Shown: positions 9,370-16,584 of the stretch, in pieces
How the letters are laid out: every line of letters begins with the position of its first letter
Numbering within the stretch: position 1 is the stretch's first letter
Source of the DNA: Methanobacterium alkalithermotolerans
GTDB lineage: Archaea; Methanobacteriota; Methanobacteria; Methanobacteriales; Methanobacteriaceae
Direction of reading: 5' to 3'
Length of the DNA stretch: 64,000 nucleotides
Assembly (NCBI RefSeq): GCF_018141185.1
Contig: NZ_CP058560.1
Coordinates: forward strand, 1,817,501 to 1,881,500
The notes under the pieces: model-generated
What the model was told of the DNA's origin: nothing
The model's input: the letters and a program-made list of their open reading frames with translations, nothing else
Databases searched by the model: none
Translations under genes and position numbers: made by a program

Positions 9370-9549
9370 TTATCCTTCTCGTGCTACATTAGTTCGGACT
9401 TCAGCAATATCTTGATCTGTGTTGAAATCTTGTCCAGTGAAGTAGGTCTGGTAGATAATTAAAGCAGCTATAGCAATAACAATCACACCACCGAATAATA
9501 GAATATATTCTGCTGCACCTTGTCCACTTTCATCTTTTAAAAAGTTCAT
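9370..9549 (-). CDS. small class III signal peptide protein (pilin-like), 59 aa
   Basis: Reading the minus strand from ATG 9549 to TAA at 9370 gives 59 residues: a leader MNFLKDESG, then QGAAEYILLFGGVIVIAIA, a single hydrophobic helix, and a polar tail ending RTNVAREG. This is a class III pilin-like signal with predicted cleavage before Q10. A strong Shine-Dalgarno (GGAGGTG, complement of 9557-9563) lies 7 nt upstream and a TATA-like element lies further out. Residues 9-34 are identical to the pilin-like protein encoded at 10295-10477, so the two are close paralogues. It is the first gene of a two-gene unit with the pilin-like gene downstream. Structural role in a pilus or surface filament is inferred from the signal alone. 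Confidence 0.85.
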   Translation of the reverse strand: MNFLKDESGQGAAEYILLFGGVIVIAIAALIIYQTYFTGQDFNTDQDIAEVRTNVAREG

Positions 9550-9556
9550 GCGCCAA

Positions 9557-9605
9557 CACCTCCATATGTTGTGTAATTAGTATCTTGTTGCATCTAATAT
9601 ATAAA
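9557..9605 (-). promoter_or_regulatory. promoter and ribosome-binding site of the two-gene pilin unit
   Basis: On the minus strand a TATA-like box (TTTATATATTA, 9595-9605) sits about 45-55 nt before ATG 9549, which puts transcription start near 9573 and leaves a leader of roughly 25 nt carrying GGAGGTG at 9557-9563. Element spacing fits an archaeal promoter; it is not experimentally shown. Confidence 0.5.
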
Positions 9606-9730
9606 TTTATCAATGTCTTAATTAAACACAACCCAACACCAATCATTTAACTTAAATAAACTCACAAAGCCATTAATATTTATATTAGTTATTGTGAATA
9701 TAATCACATAAAATAATAAAGGAATTAAAA

Positions 9731-10288
9731 ATGCCTAGAAAATATGAAGTCCATCATGTGATAATCCAATCACTGGAAGAAAAAGATCTATCCAGGGTTG
9801 ATTTATTAAAGCAGGTAAGAAAAAAATCAGGCCTGACTGTTTCAGATAAAACCTTAAATGAAGCATTAATGAGGCTTTTAAGGGATAATAAGATTACTGT
9901 TACCGGATATGATATTGGGATATATGAGGGAATATCAAGGGTCCAGTCTATGAAATCTGATGGGATAATATTCAGTAAAGTTAATACCGATCCAATTGAA
10001 ATAGGAATCTTTCTAAAAAAATTAGAATCAGATAACCTGGAAGAGGCAAAAAAGGCCTTACATAAATTGAAAATTCTTTTTAGAATTAAGATGACTAAAC
10101 TTAAAGGAATAGAAAATTCAAGTTCTGATAAATTCGATGAAATATTTACCAAAATTTTACGTTATATAAATACTCAGGATTTAAATCAAAAAAGAATAAT
10201 TACCCAGAGATTGGCCTGGGCATTAAGTGATGAAAAAGATTCGCAAGAGATCTTAAAACAACTCTTGGCTGCTTTAAGGATTAATTAA
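9731..10288 (+). CDS. hypothetical protein with winged-helix-like N-terminus
   Basis: A 185-residue soluble protein I do not recognise. Residues 1-75 look like a winged helix: MPRKYEVHHVIIQSLEEKD, a helix pair ending in TLNEALMRLLRDNKI, then a turn ITVTGYDIGIYEG that could be the wing. The rest (about 95-185) is helical and charged. It is preceded by AAGGAATTAAAAATG and a TATA-like AT-rich stretch. It sits between two minus-strand pilin transcription units and ends 6 bp from the stop of the second, so it may be a local regulator, but this rests on fold resemblance and position only. Confidence 0.6.
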   Translation: MPRKYEVHHVIIQSLEEKDLSRVDLLKQVRKKSGLTVSDKTLNEALMRLLRDNKITVTGYDIGIYEGISRVQSMKSDGIIFSKVNTDPIEIGIFLKKLESDNLEEAKKALHKLKILFRIKMTKLKGIENSSSDKFDEIFTKILRYINTQDLNQKRIITQRLAWALSDEKDSQEILKQLLAALRIN

Positions 10289-10294
10289 ATTTTA

Positions 10295-10477
10295 TTAACT
10301 ACGTTCTCTTGCTACATTAGTCCTTACAGTACCTAAATCATCATCTACAAATTCGGGACTGCCACTAAAATAATTTTGGTATATAATCAAGGCCGCAATT
10401 GCAATCACTATAACTCCACCAAATAATAAAATATATTCAGCGGCCCCCTGTCCGTTCTCATCCATTAAAATATCCAT
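10295..10477 (-). CDS. small class III signal peptide protein (pilin-like), 60 aa
   Basis: A 60-residue protein beginning MDILMDENG followed by QGAAEYILLFGGVIVIAIA, a class III pilin-like signal with a single hydrophobic helix and a tail rich in Asp ending RTNVARERS. It is a close paralogue of the protein at 9370-9549: the 26 residues from GQGAAEY through IIYQ are identical, while the codons differ at many synonymous sites, so the copies are not a recent duplication. The start at ATG 10477 is chosen over ATG 10498 because AGGAGG lies 6-7 nt upstream and because the paralogue begins at the same place. It has its own upstream AT-rich promoter region and is convergent with the winged-helix-like gene. 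Confidence 0.84.
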   Translation of the reverse strand: MDILMDENGQGAAEYILLFGGVIVIAIAALIIYQNYFSGSPEFVDDDLGTVRTNVARERS

Positions 10478-10716
10478 ATATTTTCCTCCTAACATCAAAT
10501 AATAATTATTTCATCATACTTTTATATACACTTTTCTAATAAAAAAAATTTATTTAAAAAAAAACTTCCTCCATAAGCAATATCCCTACCCAATAGTTTA
10601 TTATTCAGAATATCAAATAAATAATCATTTATATTAATATGATGTTTTTATTGGGGGAGATTAAACATCTAATACTTATAAGGAGAATATTATATGATTG
10701 AAATGGGAGGCATCAG

Positions 10717-11955
10717 ATGATATATTTAATAATTACTTTTGCAGGGTTAATCTTATTATTTGCCGGGCTTTATGCCATGTCTTTCGGATTTTCCACACCA
10801 CCGAATTTTTTATTATTTTTTGCAGGTCTTTGTAGTTTTGTAATTGGGGTTATGCTGATTATATTGTTTGGTACACAGATAGACATGGCTGCTTTAAAAT
10901 CTTCTAAAACTAAAACCAGGGTAGCTCCTTCTAAAGATAGAAGTAAAATGAGAAAACCACCCACCACGGTTAAGAAGATAATGGAAGAGAAAAAACCAGT
11001 ACCTAAACCAGTAAAACCAGTAAAAAAAGCACAGGTAGTTAAAAAGGATGCCCCTAAAATCAAACCAGTAAAAGCCGAAGAAAAACCAACTAAATCCCCT
11101 CGTAAATTCTTGCGAATGCCCGGCCGGGGTAAAAAGAAAGCAGATTCTAAAGCCGTTGATGAAAAAGCCAAAGGAATAAAAGAAAAAGCAGTGCCTCCTG
11201 AAAAAAAAGAACTTAAAACTCCTAAAAGAGTACCTCGCAGGGCCCCTAAAGCTCCAGTAAAAGATAAAACAGATGAAGCTCCAGCAAAAGATAAATCACA
11301 AGCCGAATCTCCTGAAAAAGCAAAAAAAGAGACCAAAAAACCGGAACTTAAAACCATTAAACCAGTTAAAAAAATGGATAAAAATGACACTCACTATGTT
11401 AAAAACCGGCTGGATAAACTGAAAAAAGATTACATAGAAAATGTGGATGATGTGGAAGAATTGATTGAAGAAAGGTTGGATTCATTCAGAGGTGCTTTAA
11501 ATCAAATCAGGTCGGAATCTAAAGCCCCCAGTATTATCTGGTCTTTTGATGCTGCTGATGTTCAGGATGCCATGAAAGAAACCATTATAAGTGCTGAAAA
11601 AAAAGTTATAATGATGTATCCCTGGATTAGAAATATAGATGTGGGTATTCTTAAAAAATTCATGGATACCAATAGCCGTATGATTATTCAGGAAGCCAGC
11701 CTGGATGATGATGCCGCAGTGGAGTTAATTAAAGTACTTCTGGATAATGATGTTCAGATTAAAACCATGCCTCATGTACATACGGTGGCGGTGGTTTCTG
11801 ATGATAATCATGGTTTAATCATATCTACCGATCCTATCTATGAGAGCTTTGAAGTGGGTGTAATCTATAAGGATGAAAAATCCATTTCCGAGATTGAAAA
11901 ATTATTTGAAGAAGCATGGGGACTTTCTAAAGATATAGAACTGGAGGCTAGCTAG
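10717..11955 (+). CDS. membrane-anchored protein with basic linker and degenerate PLD/TrmB-like domain
   Basis: A 412-residue protein in three parts. Residues 2-20 and 28-51 are two membrane helices. Residues about 60-222 form a low-complexity linker of Lys, Pro, Ala and Glu (repeated KPVK, PEK, APVK-type words). Residues about 224-405 form a folded domain with a helical start and a strand pattern (IIWSFDAADVQDAM, KVIMMYPWIRN, MIIQEASLDDDAA, HTVAVVSDDNHGLIIS) resembling the PLD-like effector domain of TrmB-type proteins. The HxKx4D signature is degenerate: HTVAVVSD has Val in place of Lys, so nuclease or lipase activity is unlikely. Its TAG stop shares its last base with the GTG start of the MBL-fold gene, indicating coupling. 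Function unknown. Confidence 0.7.
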   Translation: MIYLIITFAGLILLFAGLYAMSFGFSTPPNFLLFFAGLCSFVIGVMLIILFGTQIDMAALKSSKTKTRVAPSKDRSKMRKPPTTVKKIMEEKKPVPKPVKPVKKAQVVKKDAPKIKPVKAEEKPTKSPRKFLRMPGRGKKKADSKAVDEKAKGIKEKAVPPEKKELKTPKRVPRRAPKAPVKDKTDEAPAKDKSQAESPEKAKKETKKPELKTIKPVKKMDKNDTHYVKNRLDKLKKDYIENVDDVEELIEERLDSFRGALNQIRSESKAPSIIWSFDAADVQDAMKETIISAEKKVIMMYPWIRNIDVGILKKFMDTNSRMIIQEASLDDDAAVELIKVLLDNDVQIKTMPHVHTVAVVSDDNHGLIISTDPIYESFEVGVIYKDEKSISEIEKLFEEAWGLSKDIELEAS

Positions 11956-12653
11956 TGGAAATACGATGGTTTGGTCACTCGGCATTTGAAATTGTCAGTG
12001 AAGAAAATCTAAAGATCCTTATTGATCCATTTATCAGTAACAATCCTTCCTGTCAGGTGGCGGTGGAGGATATAGGGGCAGATGTAATCCTGCTAACCCA
12101 TGGTCATGCCGATCACTTTGGGGATGCTATGGAAATAGCCGACCGGAATAATGCCCTTTTAATTGCCAATCATGAGTTATCCATATTCCTAGCCCAGCAG
12201 GGTTTTGAAACCTTAGGTATGAATACCGGAGGATCTTGTATGGTTCAAAATGTTAAAATTACCATGGTTGATGCCCAGCACTCCTCAGATATTGACTTCA
12301 TGGAAGAAGTGGCCCCAGGAGGCAGTGCCGCAGGTTTTATAATCCAGCTGGAAAATGGTTACCGTATTTACCATGCCGGGGACACCGGATTATTTGGGGA
12401 TATGAAGCAGGTTATAGGGGAAATATTTAAACCAGATATGGCTATTTTACCTATGGGGGACCGGTTTACCATGGACCCGGAGGCAGCTTCTATTGCGGCT
12501 CAATGGATTTACCCTCAAAAGGTTATTCCCATGCATTATAATACTTTTCCCATTATACAGCAGGACCCGGATCATTTCGTAGAACTTGTTAAATCTAAAA
12601 GCCCGGAAATTGATGTGGTTATCTTAAAACCGGGCCAAACTTATCAGGAATAA
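11955..12653 (+). CDS. metal-dependent hydrolase, UPF0173 (metallo-beta-lactamase fold)
   Basis: A 232-residue MBL-fold protein of the UPF0173 group. It starts at GTG 11955, sharing its first base with the upstream stop codon. MEIRWFGHSAFEI is the usual start of this family; the metal motif HGHADHFGD near residues 51-59 is the HxHxDH box, and further ligands are in HAGDTGLF (around 141) and the final MHYNTFP (around 195). Substrate is unknown; related proteins act on phosphoesters, lactones or thioesters. Coupling with the membrane protein upstream may indicate a shared process. Confidence 0.9.
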   Translation: MEIRWFGHSAFEIVSEENLKILIDPFISNNPSCQVAVEDIGADVILLTHGHADHFGDAMEIADRNNALLIANHELSIFLAQQGFETLGMNTGGSCMVQNVKITMVDAQHSSDIDFMEEVAPGGSAAGFIIQLENGYRIYHAGDTGLFGDMKQVIGEIFKPDMAILPMGDRFTMDPEAASIAAQWIYPQKVIPMHYNTFPIIQQDPDHFVELVKSKSPEIDVVILKPGQTYQE

Positions 12654-12698
12654 TATCGATGATAATAATTAATCTATTTACACTAAAAGAGTGATAAA

Positions 12699-13319
12699 AT
12701 GCGTGAATTTTTCATGAGATTTTTAAATAAACTACTTAGAAGGGATGAAAAATTAAAAATTGGGCTTTATGGCCATCCTAATTCTGGAAAAACCACTCTT
12801 GCTAATACCATGTCTCAGGACTGGCTGGGAAAGCCTATTGGACTGGTTTCCAACATTCCTCACGAAACCCGTAGTGTTTACAGACAGGAAAGGGTTTCTA
12901 TTAAACAGGACGGGGTGGAACTGGACTTTGATATAATTGATACCCCTGGAATTGCCACCAAGGTGGATTATAAAAACTTCCTGGAATTTGGATTATCCGA
13001 AGATGAAGCAAAAGAAAGAGCAAAAGAAGCGACTAAAGGGATAATCGAGGCTATTAAATGGTTGGATGATGTTACTGGAGTTTTACTGGTTATGGATGCC
13101 ACCCGTGATCCATTAACTCAGGCCAATATTACCATTATCGGGAATTTAGAAGCTAGAAAAATTCCATTTGTAATAGTGGCCAATAAAATAGATATGGAGG
13201 AATCAAATCCAGATAGAATCATATCTGTATTTCCGCAACATACGGTGGTGCCTATTTCTGCTTTACATGGAGAGAATACTGGCGAATTATACATGTCCAT
13301 GGTTAGAAAATTTAAATAA
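12699..13319 (+). CDS. Era-like GTP-binding protein (OapA-like)
   Basis: A 206-residue GTPase. G1 is GHPNSGKTTL near residues 26-35, G3 is DTPGIAT near 87, and G4 is NKID near 166; the C-terminal PISALHGENTG resembles the G5 SA motif. It begins at ATG 12699 after GAGTGATAAA. In halobacteria the same family is named OapA (origin-associated GTP-binding protein) because it is found with two small genes near an orc1 origin; the two following genes here are the matching DUF2073 and zinc-ribbon proteins, 20 bp or less apart. The biochemical role is not established. Confidence 0.83.
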   Translation: MREFFMRFLNKLLRRDEKLKIGLYGHPNSGKTTLANTMSQDWLGKPIGLVSNIPHETRSVYRQERVSIKQDGVELDFDIIDTPGIATKVDYKNFLEFGLSEDEAKERAKEATKGIIEAIKWLDDVTGVLLVMDATRDPLTQANITIIGNLEARKIPFVIVANKIDMEESNPDRIISVFPQHTVVPISALHGENTGELYMSMVRKFK

Positions 13320-13338
13320 TATTGGCGGGGTTGTAAAA

Positions 13339-13707
13339 ATGGAAGGATTAAAAATGGATTTTCTATCATCTGATGCTCTTGAATCCCTCAGCAGCATGGA
13401 AAAGATTTCCATGATAGTCGATAGGGTTAAAGAGGGAGATTTGCTGGTAATTGAAGGCGGATTATCTCCAGCAGAAGAAGCAGAATTGATAGAAACCACT
13501 ATGCGGGAAATTGATATTGAGCAATTTGTGGGAATTGATATATTCACCCTGGAAAAGGATGAAAGATCTTTTTTTGGGTTTTCTAAGAAAAGAAAAGTAG
13601 GCTTAACTATCATTGGTCCGGCCAATGTAATGAAAGCTGTTAAAAAGAAATCTAACTTCTTATCTATGATAGCAGAAATTGGTGATTCTGGTGCATCAGT
13701 GCATTAA
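13339..13707 (+). CDS. DUF2073 protein (OapB-like)
   Basis: A 122-residue protein of family DUF2073, starting at ATG 13339 (MEGLKMDFLSSDALES) with GGCGGGG upstream; an in-frame ATG at 13267 lies inside the GTPase gene and is not needed. The central part (GDLLVIEGGLSPAEEAELIETT) and the end (RKVGLTIIGPANVMKAVKKK) are the conserved blocks. The gene lies 19 bp after the GTPase and overlaps the next gene by about 17-29 bp depending on its start. It matches OapB of the origin-associated trio; molecular function is unknown. Confidence 0.82.
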   Translation: MEGLKMDFLSSDALESLSSMEKISMIVDRVKEGDLLVIEGGLSPAEEAELIETTMREIDIEQFVGIDIFTLEKDERSFFGFSKKRKVGLTIIGPANVMKAVKKKSNFLSMIAEIGDSGASVH

Positions 13708-13999
13708 TTGTGGTGCTAAATTAAAAGCAACAGAAGAAATTCTTAAAGGCTGCCCCCAATGTGGTAGCAAATATTTCAAATACTCCAGCAAAGGAAAAAA
13801 AGAAAAAATAGAAGAAGTTAAAGGGGAATCCATTGAAACCATAATGGTAAAACAGCATGGAATCTATGAAGTGAATCTAAGTTCGCTTATGGAAGATGAT
13901 TCCATAATAGTTTCTGATCAGGAAGGAAAATATGTGATTGATATCAATTTCCTTTTAAATAAAAAGATCAAAGACAAAAAGAAATCCAGGGAAATATAA
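13691..13999 (+). CDS. zinc-ribbon protein (DUF2072, OapC-like)
   Basis: A small protein of about 102 residues with an N-terminal zinc ribbon: CINCGAKLKA then GCPQCGSKYF, two CX2C knuckles within the first 35 residues. The rest is charged and ends in a Lys-rich tail. Three non-ATG starts are in frame: TTG 13679, GTG 13682 and GTG 13691. The last gives MHQC... beginnings typical of these ribbons and the shortest overlap with the upstream gene, so I use it with moderate confidence. With the GTPase and DUF2073 genes it completes the OapA-OapB-OapC-type set. Confidence 0.75.
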   Translation: MHQCINCGAKLKATEEILKGCPQCGSKYFKYSSKGKKEKIEEVKGESIETIMVKQHGIYEVNLSSLMEDDSIIVSDQEGKYVIDINFLLNKKIKDKKKSREI

Positions 14000-14039
14000 A
14001 CCTGGATTCTTGAACATTCTTTTTAAATTTTAATTCCAG

Positions 14040-16004
14040 CTATTTTTTTAAGGTAACAATATCACACTTACCGGAAGGCAATACCTGGATAACATCTTCC
14101 AGCTTGAAATTCCTGTTTTCATCTATTTTATTTAGTATCTCCTTGGCCACTGCTTCTTTTTTACCATAACCTGGTTTCAGGATAACATAATTATCTGTAT
14201 ACTTTTTAACCGCACTCACCGGCCCGGCCATTATCCGTTTTCCCTGATAATCCACCACCCCTACTGCCACCATTAAGGCAGCGCCCCGGATATAATTTCT
14301 ACTTCCTCTAATTATAAAGGCACCTTTGGCTACGAATTCTCCGGATTGAGGTGTTTTTGATACTTGATCTGGTTTAACCCAGTAAACATCCTGTGAACCA
14401 AATCCTTTACTCCAGGCACTGGAAAAAGAAGCCGCAAATTCACCAGCTTCTTGGAGTGTTTCTTGGGAAATTTCCTCCTGATTTTTTTTGATTACCACTG
14501 AAGGGGCGCCATGGATATCACTGTGCAGGTAAATATCATTGTTTTCCAGGTGTTTTTTCACCACGATTTCATTGGTGTGGGCATCCCGCCCCCCAATAAC
14601 CAGATTACCATCAGAACTTAAAAACCAGCGTAGTTTCTCAAACCATTTTAACTCTTTTTTAACTCTCTTTTGGGGGACCATGATGTTTTCTAAAGCCAGG
14701 TCTTTTTTCTTTTCCACTTTATCCAGTTTTTCCTTAGTTTTTTCTATGGCAATTAGAACTCCTTTTATCTTCCTTTTGGCCTTTTTAGCCTTTTCATAAT
14801 AAATTTCAGCATTTTCCGGGATACTCTTTAAGGGGTCAATCATAACCTTCTCTTTTTCAATATTAAGGACCATAGCCCCCATTTTATCCATGGATTCCAC
14901 TACCTGGGCTTCCTGGAGGCCTTTTTTCTTTCCTTCTTTTAGTATTTTCCTTATCTCTGCCCAGGAATACTTATTTCTTGCTTCTAAAATCACATTAACT
15001 AACTTTTCCAGGAGAGCATAATGGGCATAGATAAGATCCCCTTTTATGGTGGAGTTTTCTATGGTTTTTTCAAACTTTTCCAGGGTTTCTTCCTGGATTC
15101 TTAAACGTTTGGCATATTTATTAACCTTACCGGCCCATAATTCTTCCTGCACTCCCTTTATCTCTTTTCGTACTTTAGTGGAGAAAAACTCATCAGAGGC
15201 TTCATTGTAGGTATCAAAGTATGTTTTAGTAGTATTCTCATAAATTTCCAGCTCCAAAGGTAGCACATCTTCTTTATCACCTGAAACTATATGGGGCTTG
15301 AAATCATGATTTATTAAAGGTTCAAATAAGTTTAATATGGTTTCATAGAGAGTATCTAACTCTGATTTGGATATTTCAGCTGCAGTTATATTTTTATCCA
15401 ATTTGCTGCGCTCTATTATTTCCTCGGCATATATACCTCCCAGACCATTTCGGGCCAGGGTACGTATCAGGTCACTATCTGATTTGGAAAACATTTCTCT
15501 TAATTGGGTTTTTTCCAGTTTTAAAGGGTTAATTCCTCTATCTGGAGGGAATTTATACTCTTCCCGGGATGAAATTTGCCTATCGCTCCATAATTTTCGT
15601 TTTAATGGAAGTATGATGTTATTATCTTTGTTAAGGAGTATTATGTTTCCTTTTGCAAATAATTCTACAATGAGAGTGTATTCTTCTTCTTTTGAGATTT
15701 TTATTTCCACTACCCGGTCGAAGTTGTGTTGTTTGACCTGGTTCACCATCCCTCCTTTTATATATTTTCGGAGCATCATGGGAAAGTTGGGAGGTAATTT
15801 AGGATTTTCCATAGGGTACTGGGAAGTATGCATACGGACACCTGCCTGAAACACTACATCAACTCTTCCTTTACCTTTAACATGAAAACGAATAATAATG
15901 GTGTCCTTGGTAGGTTGATAAGCTTTATCTACTCTGGAACCAACCAGTAAATCATTAAGTTCGTGGCATACAGCATAAATATCTACATTGGACATTTTTT
16001 TCAT
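14040..16004 (-). CDS. rqcH: ribosome-associated quality control protein RqcH (NFACT/Rqc2 family)
   Basis: A 654-residue NFACT protein. In bacteria and eukaryotes, RqcH/Rqc2/NEMF binds a split large ribosomal subunit carrying a stalled peptidyl-tRNA and helps to tag or clear it. Residues 1-200 are NFACT-N (MSNVDIYAVCHELN at the start), 270-470 are a long coiled-coil middle rich in Lys/Glu, and residues about 470-600 are NFACT-R, with GGRDAHTNEIVVKKHL and YLHSDIHGAPSVVI. ATG 16004 has GGTG six nt upstream on its strand. It is convergent with the zinc-ribbon gene and has a free upstream region. Family is clear; ability to add tails in archaea is inferred. Confidence 0.9.
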   Translation of the reverse strand: MKKMSNVDIYAVCHELNDLLVGSRVDKAYQPTKDTIIIRFHVKGKGRVDVVFQAGVRMHTSQYPMENPKLPPNFPMMLRKYIKGGMVNQVKQHNFDRVVEIKISKEEEYTLIVELFAKGNIILLNKDNNIILPLKRKLWSDRQISSREEYKFPPDRGINPLKLEKTQLREMFSKSDSDLIRTLARNGLGGIYAEEIIERSKLDKNITAAEISKSELDTLYETILNLFEPLINHDFKPHIVSGDKEDVLPLELEIYENTTKTYFDTYNEASDEFFSTKVRKEIKGVQEELWAGKVNKYAKRLRIQEETLEKFEKTIENSTIKGDLIYAHYALLEKLVNVILEARNKYSWAEIRKILKEGKKKGLQEAQVVESMDKMGAMVLNIEKEKVMIDPLKSIPENAEIYYEKAKKAKRKIKGVLIAIEKTKEKLDKVEKKKDLALENIMVPQKRVKKELKWFEKLRWFLSSDGNLVIGGRDAHTNEIVVKKHLENNDIYLHSDIHGAPSVVIKKNQEEISQETLQEAGEFAASFSSAWSKGFGSQDVYWVKPDQVSKTPQSGEFVAKGAFIIRGSRNYIRGAALMVAVGVVDYQGKRIMAGPVSAVKKYTDNYVILKPGYGKKEAVAKEILNKIDENRNFKLEDVIQVLPSGKCDIVTLKK

Positions 16005-16228
16005 TTTAACACCAGGGTGAGATTTATTTTAATTTAAGATAATTTTATATTACAGGAATTTAATAGGAAATTAAATTTTAAAATAATATAGAAATATTTT
16101 CAGTTATCATAACTGATTATCCGGATAGCACCGGAGTTAAGGATGATAAGTATATTTATTAAACCTTAACTATTAATAATGTTGACAACTGGTAAATAAG
16201 TATAGAAATTTAATTTTATGGAGGAATA

Positions 16229-16513
16229 ATGATGGATGTTGATGCTAAAATGGCAGGTATTCATGTTGTTGGGGCTATAATAGCCGCATTTGTATCTTTC
16301 ACCATATCCAATGGATCAATTGCAGCATTAGGGAATAATCAAGCTCTTGGAACTTTGGCAGGTCTGGTAATATTAATAATTGTAGGAAACCTATCTGAAA
16401 GAATATTAGGTAAAGAAGCAGTAGGTGGATTTAAGGGTTGGCTATGGAGCGGTATTGTGCCCTTCATGTTCATCTGGTTTGTGGCATGGTCCATGCTACT
16501 TAACCTGACATAA
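16229..16513 (+). CDS. small membrane protein, three predicted helices (DUF5379-like)
   Basis: A 94-residue hydrophobic protein with helices near residues 9-27, 38-54 and 70-91. It starts at ATG 16229 or the adjacent ATG 16232, preceded by GGAGG. It resembles the small DUF5379-type membrane proteins seen in Methanobacteria, though I give that name with caution. Nothing suggests an enzyme: there is no Cys, and charged residues are limited to the loop SERILGKEAVGGFKGW. A T-rich terminator follows immediately. Function unknown. Confidence 0.7.
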   Translation: MMDVDAKMAGIHVVGAIIAAFVSFTISNGSIAALGNNQALGTLAGLVILIIVGNLSERILGKEAVGGFKGWLWSGIVPFMFIWFVAWSMLLNLT

Positions 16514-16528
16514 TTTTTTTTTATTTTT
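16514..16528 (+). terminator. T-rich terminator after the small membrane protein gene
   Basis: Nine T residues at 16514-16522 followed by A and five more T residues directly after the stop codon, as used for archaeal transcription termination. The next gene is convergent, and an A-run at 16564-16570 could serve as its terminator on the other strand. Confidence 0.6.
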
Positions 16529-16584
16529 AAGATTTTATTTTCAAACTAAATTTCTTTTTTTTTAAAAAAATAAGGTTTAAAAAC

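Noticed and set aside
10770..11390. A 206-codon open frame on the minus strand inside the 412-aa membrane protein gene
   Set aside because: It mirrors the Lys/Pro/Ala-rich linker of the plus-strand gene, has no ribosome-binding site and encodes a Ser/Phe/Gly-rich product with no family features.
13267..13338. Upstream ATG for the DUF2073 gene
   Set aside because: It lies within the GTPase coding sequence and adds 24 residues foreign to the family; ATG 13339 has its own GGCGGGG site.
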